57,965 nt of DNA, taken from NCBI GenBank assembly GCA_029245125.1, contig JAQWPZ010000152.1:1-57965 (forward strand). The letters run 5' to 3'. The notes beneath the pieces were generated by a model. It saw only the letters and a program-made list of their open reading frames with translations, ran no database searches and was not told where the DNA came from. Both the position numbers and the translations under genes were made by a program. Below are positions 37,653-46,353 of the stretch, in pieces; within the stretch, counting starts at the first letter, position 1; every line of letters begins with the position of its first letter. The DNA is from Rubripirellula sp. (GTDB lineage: Bacteria; Planctomycetota; Planctomycetia; Pirellulales; Pirellulaceae).

Positions 37653-40600
37653 TCATTTTCGGGCTGACCATTCTTTTAGACGCTCGAATCGATTTTCAAC
37701 GGCCGCTGCGATGCAACGATGAGGGTTATATTCGAATTCGAGTTTTTGCAATTGCTTGGCTGCCTTCGCGGCTTTTCCGGATCCCTTGATCCCGGTTAGT
37801 AGTGATCGAGATGACGGCTGCTCAATGGCTCTCCCGATTCGTGTGCCAATTTCACTCAGCATTTCAAAGACGTCGCCGAGACCACGTGGCAACTTGTTGG
37901 TGTTGACGGTTGGCAAGGCACTCTCGGTTGAGAGCATGATGACGTATGCGTGAAGCTCGCTCGTGGTCGCGATGTCATCCAATCGTTTGGCCAATCTTTG
38001 CAAATTAAAGTGTCCCGATCCAAAACCGACCTCGAGCATTTCCTTCAGATTGTCAGTGCCAAGCCGCCCATCGGTGATCGCTTGAATCGCGATATCAACG
38101 GCCAACCCATATTCACCAGGTTCCTTCGCAGCGAGACCGCACAGCAGCAGTGTCTTGCCCATTTCGAGCAGCGGTGTGTCGTGATCGAGCAGCGGTTCCA
38201 AAAAGCAACGGTTGTGCCATGCGGCCTCCCACCAATCAAGATTTGAACCGATGCAGTTGATACCCGCTGCAAAGAATATTTCCCGGTCTGCTGGCCACAT
38301 GCTGGCCAGCCAGTGAATCGATCCAGCCGTCGTGCCAATGTCGTGGTGACTGAGAGACGAAGCGGGATCAAAGTTGTAATACAACATTTGAGTTGGGAAG
38401 TTGACCGGTGCCATTAGTGGTAGACCGGTAACGGCCCGATACCGCGGCTCATTTTTGAATGACACATCGAATTTGGCGACCTTCCCGACTTCCAGGTCGA
38501 GTTTTGAAAACGCTTGCCGGACTCTGGTGTCGTCTTGTCGTGGTGCACGGCAGCGGGCGGCGGCGGCCCACAGGGCAGCGGATTCTCCGATTCGAATTCT
38601 GTCCGCCCCTAGCCCGTGCTTCAATGCGTTGATCCACTCGCCTTTGAGTTTAGGTTTTAGCTTTTTGATCGCGGTGCCGCGCCCGTCCGGCGCCACTCGC
38701 AGCATCGCAAGGATGACGTCAGTTTCTGGTGGCGAGATTTTGAGGTGATTGATTCGTTCAACAAGCAAATTGGCATCGATCCAACCACCTTCATGAGTTG
38801 GTGCGCTAAGCAACTGAGTCACTTGGTTCGTCACCAGGATATTGCAAATGTCCAACATTCGCTGCGACAGGAACATCATTGGGTTCGCTGTCTGCATTAG
38901 GGCTTCGAACGGTTCATCAAACAGCCCATGGATATGCCGCCGCTCATGATTCCATTCATTCAGTATGATTTCGCTCGTCACTGGTTCGCCACGCGTCCAA
39001 GCGATGATCAACCCGCAGATGTCACCAGTGGTATTCTGGCCACTGAACGGTGCCGCCTTTTTCTGTGATAATTTGACCGCCCGTTTGAAGATTGGTCCGA
39101 TTCGTTTGTCAAAGTCGGCTGGTTTTTCCGTGTGGTACCGAACCAAGCCGTCAACCGCCCGCTCTGCATCATCAATCAAATTGTCGTTCTCGATGACGCG
39201 GCCAAGTGTTTCGATGAGTTCGTCAAATCCACCAATGGGTTTTAGTTTTCGTTGCGGATCAAGTCGCGGAATCTCTGTTCCGTCAAACAGGTTCGCGGGG
39301 ATGCCCGTGATGCCCGCGAAGTCCGTGACGCCCGTGATGCCCGCGACGTCCGGCGTGGAATGAATGGATGTCGTTGTGGTGCTTAGAGACCCCAGCAAAA
39401 TCGGTAGCCTGAGTCGTTCAGCATCTTTAACATCGAACTTACCAATATCACTTGCTTTGATTGGTAAGGACGAAGCCGCCTGTTGCTTCGCGATTGCATT
39501 CGCTTCGGTCTCTTGTTCGTCTGCGTTCACTCCCAACCACGCCTTCATTTGTTGGGCAACTGTCGCTGACACGACAGCTTCGTATTTCTCGATCTGTTCA
39601 CGCAGGCTGGGCTCATTAGGCGATCCATGCTTTTGAATCAGTTTGAAAGCAGATCTTTGCACATCTGGCTTTTCGTGGCTCAGGGCCTCCGTTGTGGTAA
39701 GACAAATCTCGTGAGCAAACTGAGGCGACTTGGTTGCAAGTGCATCAAACAATTTCAGGACCTGGGTCACCGTTTTCTTATGTCGTCCACCTAGCAATGG
39801 AGCGCTGGCGGTAATGATCTTTGAGGTGTCATTGATGAGTCCTGCTTTGAACATCCGATGTTGGTGCTCGAAAGCCCACTGCGCGACGTTTGGTGTCGGG
39901 CTGTCCATCAGCTCAAGGATTTGAGTTGACCGTTTCCTTAGTTCCGGATTGGTCGGTTCTAAGCGGTCAAAGAAATTGAAGAACCAGCGGGCTCGATAGT
40001 GATTGAACCCAAGTTCTAACGCAGTTAGCGACGCATCTAGTAATTTACCTCGTGACAGCTTGCCTTCCTGCGCGAGTGTGACGAGGGCGCCAGACCAATT
40101 TGACGCTTCCCACCGATCAACGTTTGCAAGCGTATTGTCGCCTTCGCCCTCATGTTCGAACAATCTCCAGATTTCGTCTTTCAGTAGCGCGGGATCCTTG
40201 CGCAGTTCACGCAACGCATCGGTTTTTCCACGACTCCAGCGGCCGACTAAGCCTGTGATCATCCCTGTGTAGTAGCGGGGATGATCTGGTTTCTTGCAGA
40301 GTCCTCGGCGGACGAGTTCGCGACAGAGTTTCCAGTGACTCCAGAATTGGCCTTGCTCGATCAGTTGTTCCACATAGGAACCACACCATTTCGGTTTGCG
40401 ATGCTCAAGTATCTGCAGAACGTATTGAGGTTGGGGAGCCGACCAACGTCCCAGTTTTTTTAATTCGGTGAAATTGGCGGTGCAGAAAACAGCGACTTTC
40501 GCTGGCGACAGCAATTGATTCTGTCGAAAGGTCCCAGGCGGATCCTCGGTCCATTGGTCTGCGTGGGTGACACGATAGTTCTTCTGGCAGACAGGAAAGA

Positions 40601-40778
40601 GTTTCCGCCGCTCACTTTCATCCAAAGCCAAAAGGAGTTTAATGATTTTTGTCTCGGTGTCGGACTTCTCAAGTAGCGTCTGCAACTTGTCGCAAAGCGT
40701 TTGCTGGCAGGCATCTTGCTTGGCCTGCCGGGTGCTTGCCGTGGTTTTTTTGGTCGAAGCCGGCTTCCGTTTTGCCAC
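37653..40778 (-). CDS. Large helical cytoplasmic protein, DUF6493-like, partner of SWIM protein
   Basis: 1041 aa with no signal peptide or membrane segment. The GTG start at 40778 lies three bases after the stop of the SWIM-finger gene, so the two are co-translated. The N-terminus is basic (MAKRKPASTKKTTAST). The rest reads as long alpha-helical repeats, such as LLDASLTALELGFNHYRARWFFNFFDRL and WAFEHQHRMFKAGL. From memory, large proteins of DUF6493 type are found beside SWIM zinc-finger genes and near MoxR ATPase and VWA genes in other bacteria; the length and partner fit, but the assignment is not certain. A short degenerate repeat (DVAGITGVT-DFAGITGIP) interrupts the middle. MoxR and VWA partners are absent here. 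Function unknown; it may be a scaffold. Confidence 0.85.
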   Translation of the reverse strand: MAKRKPASTKKTTASTRQAKQDACQQTLCDKLQTLLEKSDTETKIIKLLLALDESERRKLFPVCQKNYRVTHADQWTEDPPGTFRQNQLLSPAKVAVFCTANFTELKKLGRWSAPQPQYVLQILEHRKPKWCGSYVEQLIEQGQFWSHWKLCRELVRRGLCKKPDHPRYYTGMITGLVGRWSRGKTDALRELRKDPALLKDEIWRLFEHEGEGDNTLANVDRWEASNWSGALVTLAQEGKLSRGKLLDASLTALELGFNHYRARWFFNFFDRLEPTNPELRKRSTQILELMDSPTPNVAQWAFEHQHRMFKAGLINDTSKIITASAPLLGGRHKKTVTQVLKLFDALATKSPQFAHEICLTTTEALSHEKPDVQRSAFKLIQKHGSPNEPSLREQIEKYEAVVSATVAQQMKAWLGVNADEQETEANAIAKQQAASSLPIKASDIGKFDVKDAERLRLPILLGSLSTTTTSIHSTPDVAGITGVTDFAGITGIPANLFDGTEIPRLDPQRKLKPIGGFDELIETLGRVIENDNLIDDAERAVDGLVRYHTEKPADFDKRIGPIFKRAVKLSQKKAAPFSGQNTTGDICGLIIAWTRGEPVTSEIILNEWNHERRHIHGLFDEPFEALMQTANPMMFLSQRMLDICNILVTNQVTQLLSAPTHEGGWIDANLLVERINHLKISPPETDVILAMLRVAPDGRGTAIKKLKPKLKGEWINALKHGLGADRIRIGESAALWAAAARCRAPRQDDTRVRQAFSKLDLEVGKVAKFDVSFKNEPRYRAVTGLPLMAPVNFPTQMLYYNFDPASSLSHHDIGTTAGSIHWLASMWPADREIFFAAGINCIGSNLDWWEAAWHNRCFLEPLLDHDTPLLEMGKTLLLCGLAAKEPGEYGLAVDIAIQAITDGRLGTDNLKEMLEVGFGSGHFNLQRLAKRLDDIATTSELHAYVIMLSTESALPTVNTNKLPRGLGDVFEMLSEIGTRIGRAIEQPSSRSLLTGIKGSGKAAKAAKQLQKLEFEYNPHRCIAAAVENRFERLKEWSARK
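39298..39351 (-). repeat. In-frame 27-bp tandem repeat, 2 units
   Basis: Two 27-bp units encode the consecutive nonapeptides DVAGITGVT and DFAGITGIP in a probable interdomain linker of the DUF6493-like protein. Confidence 0.75.
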
Positions 40779-40781
40779 TGA

Positions 40782-42161
40782 TTAGGTCCCCGTTTTTGAT
40801 TCTTCAATTGCAATCTGCGCGGCCAGAATGTGCTTGCAAGGCCCGCGTTCTAAACCGTGCTTATTGTGCCAGGGGCAAGTGCATCGGGAAGGAGTTTCCG
40901 CCCCGGGTTGGATCACGACACGGTGCTCTACTCCAGAACCAGCAACTGCGAATTCAAACTGATCCTCGGTTTGTCGTTTTAGCTGGATGTTGTTGTCATT
41001 GATCAGTTTGCGGGCGGCTTTCAGTCGCGGTTGCAGCTTTTCCACTTGGGAAATGTCAAACGGCATCTCTCGATGGAAATAGGCTTGCTCAGCCAAGTCG
41101 AATCCGACCAAGCCACGCGTCCCCAGTGTTTTTAACGCTGCATTGATGCTTGCGATTACGAGCTTCTCTGTGTTTGCCAGTTCATCACGATTGATGATTG
41201 ATTGCCATCTCAAAGCAGCTTGCACCTTTGGAAGCGCGGCGTCGTTGGCGGAGGCAAGCGACTGCAATGCTTGGCCTTCGCCCGAAAATCCCCGCCAGAC
41301 TTCTGGGCTGAGGATTACGTGAAAACGACAGTCAGGAAAGATCAGTGTCCATCCAGAGGCTCCTGTGGTCGCGTCTGAATACACCACCAATTTCTCTGCG
41401 TTTCTTGACAGTGGTTCGAGAACTCTCAATCTCTCGAGTCCGCCGACTTGTACCGCATCCTTCGATTTAACTTGCGACAGTCGCAGCCCTTTTCCCGTGC
41501 GGATGACATGCGTTGTACGGCGATGCGTTTTCATTCGTGGCATCGATCGAAAGAAACGCAGTGCGTGAATGCCATCGATTTGATGAACGGGTTGCATCCG
41601 GCTTTGAACCGTCTGGACTTCAACAAAACCTTTCATCCATCGAATTGGAAGCTTGACCTTCTTTTCGATCACTTGATCCGCGGTTCGCTTCAACACGACT
41701 TGGTCAGAGCCGATTGCGAGCGAAACATTGTCTGTTTGCTTGATGCTTGCCAAGGCGGTCAGCATCGGCTGGTTGAAGTCAACATTGGTCGTTCCTCTTC
41801 CACTCGGGCTGCCCTCAAACGCGTTGTTGAGGAGATCGATTCGAGCGTAAACCCCGCAGCATGCAGAGAAACCTTCGAATCGCAAGCGATCATCGTTGGC
41901 CGTCACCACGGGATCAGCTTCAGCGAGAATTCTTTCCAGCATCGCTGGCGGAATATGAAAACGGGACTTAACGACCGTCATGAGTGATCGAAGCAAACCG
42001 GCTGCACGTCGCGGAGTGTTGAGTCGGCCCTGAAAGAAAAAAGGATTCGTATCCTTCCCCTCTCGGTAGGTAGCCAAACGCAATACCGACCCATCACCGT
42101 CACAATCCAATTGCGACGCAGATCGGTAGCGAAAGATGCGTTCCTCGGATGCCTGCGACAT
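40782..42161 (-). CDS. SWIM zinc-finger protein
   Basis: 459 aa, cytoplasmic. The C-terminus has a complete SWIM motif: Cys427-x-Cys429, then 12 residues, Cys442-x-His444, in RCTCPWHNKHGLERGPCKH. SWIM fingers bind zinc and mediate DNA or protein contacts. The long N-terminal part is alpha/beta with no motif that I recognise; it begins MSQASEERIFRYRSASQL. The downstream DUF6493-like gene begins three bases after its stop. The ATG is preceded by a strong -10 box at a distance that implies a leaderless mRNA, with 18-bp direct repeats upstream. Probably the regulatory or target-binding half of a two-protein machine; the target is unknown. Confidence 0.9.
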   Translation of the reverse strand: MSQASEERIFRYRSASQLDCDGDGSVLRLATYREGKDTNPFFFQGRLNTPRRAAGLLRSLMTVVKSRFHIPPAMLERILAEADPVVTANDDRLRFEGFSACCGVYARIDLLNNAFEGSPSGRGTTNVDFNQPMLTALASIKQTDNVSLAIGSDQVVLKRTADQVIEKKVKLPIRWMKGFVEVQTVQSRMQPVHQIDGIHALRFFRSMPRMKTHRRTTHVIRTGKGLRLSQVKSKDAVQVGGLERLRVLEPLSRNAEKLVVYSDATTGASGWTLIFPDCRFHVILSPEVWRGFSGEGQALQSLASANDAALPKVQAALRWQSIINRDELANTEKLVIASINAALKTLGTRGLVGFDLAEQAYFHREMPFDISQVEKLQPRLKAARKLINDNNIQLKRQTEDQFEFAVAGSGVEHRVVIQPGAETPSRCTCPWHNKHGLERGPCKHILAAQIAIEESKTGT

Positions 42162-42168
42162 GAGGAAG

Positions 42169-42217
42169 ATTATAAGGCTTGTCGCAGTCGGAGAAACGTT
42201 CGCAGTCGGAGGAACGA
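42169..42217 (-). promoter_or_regulatory. Leaderless promoter with two 18-bp direct repeats
   Basis: Reading on the minus strand, a perfect TATAAT (42174-42169) is followed by seven bases (CTTCCTC) and then the ATG of the SWIM gene at 42161. That spacing puts the transcription start at or next to the A of ATG, and no Shine-Dalgarno is possible. Just upstream, across the -35 position, lie two 18-bp direct repeats (42182-42217) that differ at two positions and share TCGCAGTCGGAGAAACG on the plus strand. No good -35 hexamer is seen, which fits a promoter that needs an activator bound to the repeats. Confidence 0.6.
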
Positions 42218-42281
42218 TTTCTCGTTCGGTTGGGTCGGCATCGGGGCGGAAAGTGGAAAAGAAGAAACGCCTCCGCGATTG

Positions 42282-42677
42282 TCAGCCAATCTTGCATGTT
42301 TCCGGGGTGCAGCGGCCCGTCAAACGCAAGCGGTGCTTGGCGAAGACTCGATAGCCGAAATCGAGTGCGTGCGAGATCACGGGGAGCCTCGTGAGCCGCA
42401 CAAGTGGCGATAGACCGACCGCCGAGTAAAGCTGACGAAAGACCTCGACACCGATGATCCATTTGCCATCGGGAAGTCGACCGTGGATCTCGTCCATCAG
42501 CTCGACCATCGATTTGCCGTATGCGGTTGGATCGAATTTTTCGACTGCGATGTCCGTAAATTGGATTCGCTCTCGGCGATCCAGTCGCCGAAGCATATTG
42601 ATTTCGCGGCAACATAGTGGACAGTCGCCATCGAAAAAAACTTCGACGCACCAACTCGATTTCTCGTCCTGACTCAT
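42282..42677 (-). CDS. DCC-family thiol-disulfide oxidoreductase (DUF393)
   Basis: 131 aa. The family signature is at the N-terminus: [13 protein letters not shown], with Cys19 and Cys22 in CPLC after the D-G-D motif, which gives a thioredoxin-like redox pair. Family members are small soluble proteins of uncertain substrate. I chose ATG 42677 over 42734 because it is seven bases after the SOUL stop and leaves the Cys motif at the usual distance. It is probably co-transcribed with the SOUL gene. Note that it lies on the same strand upstream of the SWIM gene, which has its own promoter. Confidence 0.85.
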   Translation of the reverse strand: MSQDEKSSWCVEVFFDGDCPLCCREINMLRRLDRRERIQFTDIAVEKFDPTAYGKSMVELMDEIHGRLPDGKWIIGVEVFRQLYSAVGLSPLVRLTRLPVISHALDFGYRVFAKHRLRLTGRCTPETCKIG

Positions 42678-42684
42678 GAAGGAC

Positions 42685-43326
42685 CTAAGACGTTGCTGGC
42701 TGCGTTTCGGGTGTCGATGTTTCGGACGCATCATCCTGAATACGGATCAGGACTTCGTTGCGTCTCATGAATCCAGGTGTGAAGGGTGGATCATAGCCAG
42801 CAGCTTCGGCGGTCGCTTCACCATCCAGCCCACGCTCCTTCATCCAGCCCCGCAGTACTTCTTCCTGCTTTGCAGCGAGTTCGGATTTCATCTTTCCGGA
42901 GAAGCGAATCACGGCAAACCGGCCGCCGCGGCGACGTCGAATTTCTACGTCGGACGCTTTCGGGCTAGGTACGCCTTCCTCAGCGACTTCTTGAGGCATC
43001 ACGAAGCCCATCGTTCCGGTGGGGGTTTGCCCTTGGCCTTCCATGAAAACGGGGGTGGTCATCGAAATCTTTTGGTCGGCGTCATTGTTGCCGCTGATAT
43101 AACGAAATAGCCGCATAAAGCTGCCGTCATTGCCCTGTGAATCAAACTTGGTCTTTGTCGAGACGAGCATCAGGTCCGGATACTCGCGAATCTCAATCTT
43201 GCCATCGGATTCAACCACCTGGTACGCCGCTGATTCGTAGGCACCCCTGGCCGTCAAATTCCAGGCGAAGCTACCGACGATCGTTAATCCGATGATCGTC
43301 ACGAGGAAGCTTTTTTTTCTCTTCAT
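42685..43326 (-). CDS. SOUL haem-binding family protein
   Basis: 213 aa. An N-terminal membrane anchor or signal ([19 protein letters not shown]) follows a basic start. SOUL hallmarks are clear: [43 protein letters not shown] and the C-terminal [18 protein letters not shown]. The family binds haem or tetrapyrroles; the exact ligand residue varies and I cannot assign it here. The gene precedes the DCC oxidoreductase by seven bases, which suggests a joint role in haem or thiol chemistry in the envelope. It is divergent from the BY-kinase gene. Confidence 0.92.
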   Translation of the reverse strand: MKRKKSFLVTIIGLTIVGSFAWNLTARGAYESAAYQVVESDGKIEIREYPDLMLVSTKTKFDSQGNDGSFMRLFRYISGNNDADQKISMTTPVFMEGQGQTPTGTMGFVMPQEVAEEGVPSPKASDVEIRRRRGGRFAVIRFSGKMKSELAAKQEEVLRGWMKERGLDGEATAEAAGYDPPFTPGFMRRNEVLIRIQDDASETSTPETQPATS

Positions 43327-43764
43327 GATCAGTCAGCCGTGAAAGTATGCGGTAAGAGTTAGGTCGTTGGTATATTAGGTCCGAGGCAAGGAGCGAGGTT
43401 TCCCTGTGAAATCGAAGCTGCAATGCTGACCGTCGTGAAGATTCAACGCCGCATTCTTAAGCCCTTACAGTCGGTTTATTCGGGCAAAGCCGACCTGTCT
43501 TCACACGCGGATGAACCCCCGCAGCATCCCGCGATCGGTTGCTGGCGAGTTATTTCTAGCAGTGGGCGTCGCGGATCAACGGAAGGAAATCCCGGCATTT
43601 GTTCTTCCCTGGCCAAAACGATCGGTGCAGCGTGACGCTGAGCCGACCTCAGGATGACCATCTTTGACGGCAAGTGCGTGGGGAAATCAGATTCGCTGAT
43701 GAATGAATTGTTCCTATTCTCAGGTGGCGGTTGTATACTCCTAAATTGATGTTTTTCCCCACGA
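43327..43764. other. Divergent intergenic region, 438 bp
   Basis: No supported gene; the 70-codon plus frame at 43423-43635 shows no domain. It should hold promoters for the SOUL gene (minus) and the BY-kinase-like gene (plus). TATACT at about 43735, roughly 30 bases before the plus-strand ATG, is a possible -10 box. Confidence 0.5.
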
Positions 43765-46191
43765 ATGGCGTTTGTCTTGATGCGATTGGAACACCGAAAT
43801 TCCGGCACTGACCTTTCGTTGCATCGTAGCAATCCCTCGGGACTTGGGGCTTCGCCCGGATCGCCGAACGGCGGATTGGCGGCTCCCAGCGACTCGCTGG
43901 GATGGTTACGACGGATCCTTCTTTTGGTTTTGCTGGGAGGATCGATTGGTGCAGCCATCGCGGCGGTTGCTTTTTTCCTGCAACCCGCCGTCTACCGGAC
44001 CCAGGCAAGAGTTCAGTTTGTTGATCTGGCTCAGTTTCGTGGTCTTGGACGCGTACAAGCCGATGTGGATTATGGATCGCCGCTGAGCGATGAAGTGCTT
44101 GTCGTTCGCAGCGAGCAAGTGCTCCGAAGTGCAGCGGTGGCCGGCAAACTCGCAACGACTGCAAGATTTATCGGCATGAGCCCGAGCCAAATCGCGTCAG
44201 GACTAAATCACGATCCAGCGTTTGTGGTCGAACCAGCCTTTGCGGATCAGGCGACGAACGTTATCCGCATTCAATTTGACTCGTTAGATCCGGCAACGCC
44301 TCAGCAAGTGGTTGATGCGGTGATGGCCGCCTATCAGCGTCACACCGAGGAGAAGTTTGAGGTAAAAGACGCTCAAGTTATCACGCAGATTCTTGAAGCT
44401 CGCGACTCCGCGCTGGACCAGTTGCAGGAGATCGAGCGACAGCACGACGAGTTCAAGATGCAAACGGATTTGGTGTTTATCGACGGCAGACCACAGAGCG
44501 TTCACCGTAAAACTGCCGATCGTTATCAAACGCAAAAGCAAGAGTTGCTGGTCACCAAGGCCGAAATTGAAAGCCAACTGAATACCGCTGAACGATCGAT
44601 TGAGCGGGGCGACAATTCCAGTACCGTGATGTTAGCACTACGGGGCGAAGGCGAGACAGCATCGGATGTCATCGACCAAAACCTGACGCGGCAATTGCAG
44701 CAACTCCAGAACGAACTACGCGACCGCGCCTCTGTGCGGATTCAAGAGGAAAAATTGCTGCCGTTGCAGCTTGAGCGGCAAGACTTGCTGGCAGCCTATG
44801 GTGCGAGTCATCCGACCGTCCGGTCTGTGGACAAACAGATCAGCGCGGTTGAGCGACAGGTCGAGCGGATGGAAGCCCAGGAGGACGAAAAAGAAGAACT
44901 GATCAAGCAATTGATGACGACCAATGGTGAGCCGAACGGTGATGACGAATTGGATCCCGAAAAAGAGGCGCGTCGTCGCGTCAATCTGGCGATCGACGCG
45001 CTGCGGCAGCGTCTCGCTTCCGTTGAGCAACAAATCGATACGGTTAGCGAAGCCTACTCGTTTGAAGCGGAGCGAGCTAAAAAAGAAATCGCCGCGATCC
45101 GTGAGTCGCAGCGATTTGATCGGGACATTGCCAGGCAGAACACGCTCTACGAGAAGCTCGTGTCACGCTTGGACGACGTGCAGCTTACCGCAGGCAGCGA
45201 GGGATTACGGGTAACACCACTCGATGAGTCACAGCTTGGCAGACGCGTGACGAAACCGATTGTCAAATGGTTGGCAATGGGGGGAGGGCTTGGAATGTTG
45301 GTTGGATCGTTCTTGGCGATCTTAATACCGCCGCGAAAGACCGATCCCCGATCCGAAGTAATAGGAGCCTCGCAACCGCAGCAGGCAGCGATCGGTGGTG
45401 CCCCCTTGCTGCCGGTCGATGTCGTTGAACGCTCCGGTGTTCGGCATGATCCGCAGTCGGTTCTCAAACTGAGTACGGTCGATTCGCCTTACAGCCAAGC
45501 GGCCGAGGAATTCAATTCGATTCGCAGTGCGCTGCTGTTTGGTGAGGCCGCAGCCGGTCGTCGCATCATTCAAATTACGGGTGCCACTCCGGAGGCCGGC
45601 AACTCGACCGTCGCCGCCAATCTTGCTGTCTCGCTTGCCAGGGCAGGCAAGCGGGTTTTGCTTGTGGATGCGGATTTGCGACGTCCCCAAATCCAAGGGA
45701 TTTTTAAGCTCGGTGACGCTCATGGACTTGGCTGGCTGCTCGAAACAGCTTCCCACGATATCGAGCGTGAGGAGTTGGCTCAGCGCTCCCTCGAGGCGAT
45801 TCAAGCAGGCCCCGTTGCCAACCTTTCGATCCTGGCTGCCGGGGCTAGCCAAGCGAATCCCTCTCAACTCCTGTCCACCGAACTCGTCCCGACTCTGTTA
45901 GGAGTATGGCGTGACCAGTTCGATTTAGTGCTGGTCGACTCGCCGCCGATGTTGACTGTATCCGATGCAAGCACACTTGCCCCTCGTGTCGATGCTGTTC
46001 TGTTGGTCGTTCAGTCCGAAGAGGATGACATGCCATCGGCGAGCAAATCTGCCGATTTACTCGCGTCGTTGGATGCGAATGTAGCCGGCATGATCGTCCA
46101 CGGCGCCGATGTTAATGGTGCCGAAGGATATCGTTTGTACCCCGCCAACGGTCGCCTGCGAATCGGAACAGAATCAAGCCGTGAAGGTTAA
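43765..46191 (+). CDS. Wzz/BY-kinase-like polysaccharide co-polymerase with degenerate P-loop
   Basis: 808 aa. After ~50 residues comes a membrane segment (~52-75, ILLLVLLGGSIGAAIAAVAFFL) followed by a Wzz-type domain, long coiled coils (~220-470) and a second membrane segment (~500-515). A cytoplasmic BY-kinase-like ATPase fills ~575-790, with a Walker A' (VLLVDADLRRPQI) and Walker B (LVLVDSPPML). The Walker A region reads TPEAGNST: Asn613 replaces the essential Lys of GKS/T. A short tail with two Tyr (GYRLYP) ends the protein. By family it should set chain length of an exported polysaccharide. Loss of the P-loop Lys suggests weak or no ATP hydrolysis, so it may be a regulatory or structural homologue. 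No glycosyltransferase genes adjoin it. Confidence 0.9.
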   Translation: MAFVLMRLEHRNSGTDLSLHRSNPSGLGASPGSPNGGLAAPSDSLGWLRRILLLVLLGGSIGAAIAAVAFFLQPAVYRTQARVQFVDLAQFRGLGRVQADVDYGSPLSDEVLVVRSEQVLRSAAVAGKLATTARFIGMSPSQIASGLNHDPAFVVEPAFADQATNVIRIQFDSLDPATPQQVVDAVMAAYQRHTEEKFEVKDAQVITQILEARDSALDQLQEIERQHDEFKMQTDLVFIDGRPQSVHRKTADRYQTQKQELLVTKAEIESQLNTAERSIERGDNSSTVMLALRGEGETASDVIDQNLTRQLQQLQNELRDRASVRIQEEKLLPLQLERQDLLAAYGASHPTVRSVDKQISAVERQVERMEAQEDEKEELIKQLMTTNGEPNGDDELDPEKEARRRVNLAIDALRQRLASVEQQIDTVSEAYSFEAERAKKEIAAIRESQRFDRDIARQNTLYEKLVSRLDDVQLTAGSEGLRVTPLDESQLGRRVTKPIVKWLAMGGGLGMLVGSFLAILIPPRKTDPRSEVIGASQPQQAAIGGAPLLPVDVVERSGVRHDPQSVLKLSTVDSPYSQAAEEFNSIRSALLFGEAAAGRRIIQITGATPEAGNSTVAANLAVSLARAGKRVLLVDADLRRPQIQGIFKLGDAHGLGWLLETASHDIEREELAQRSLEAIQAGPVANLSILAAGASQANPSQLLSTELVPTLLGVWRDQFDLVLVDSPPMLTVSDASTLAPRVDAVLLVVQSEEDDMPSASKSADLLASLDANVAGMIVHGADVNGAEGYRLYPANGRLRIGTESSREG

Positions 46192-46219
46192 AACTGCTCC
46201 ATTTGGTGCGACACGAATT

Positions 46220-46264
46220 CGGGTGCTCTGCAAGCGGGTGCTCTGCAAGCGGGTACTCTGCTAA
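46220..46264. repeat. Tandem repeat, 3 x 15 bp
   Basis: Units of the type CGGGTGCTCTGCAAG, with the third diverged, just after the BY-kinase-like gene stop. It is non-coding. Confidence 0.8.
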
Positions 46265-46316
46265 CGGGCGGTGTTCGTGAGCAGTCGCTGGGATCATCCT
46301 GGCTCGCGATTCGGTC

Positions 46317-46345
46317 ATCGGTCACGACAGAAGGTCGTGACTGAT
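46317..46345. terminator. Long hairpin between convergent genes, candidate bidirectional terminator
   Basis: A 12-bp stem with one G-T pair: ATCGGTCACGAC (46317-46328) and GTCGTGACTGAT (46334-46345) around the loop AGAAG. It lies nine bases beyond the stop of the minus-strand PQQ gene and 125 bases past the BY-kinase-like gene. There is no U-tract. Confidence 0.5.
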
Positions 46346-46353
46346 TGGGCTGA

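Noticed and set aside
37302..37722. Two plus-strand frames in the convergent spacer
   Set aside because: They overlap the hairpin and the end of the DUF6493-like gene and show no recognisable protein features.
43423..43635. A 70-codon plus frame between the SOUL and BY-kinase-like genes
   Set aside because: No domain, signal peptide or good start; it is more likely part of the divergent control region.
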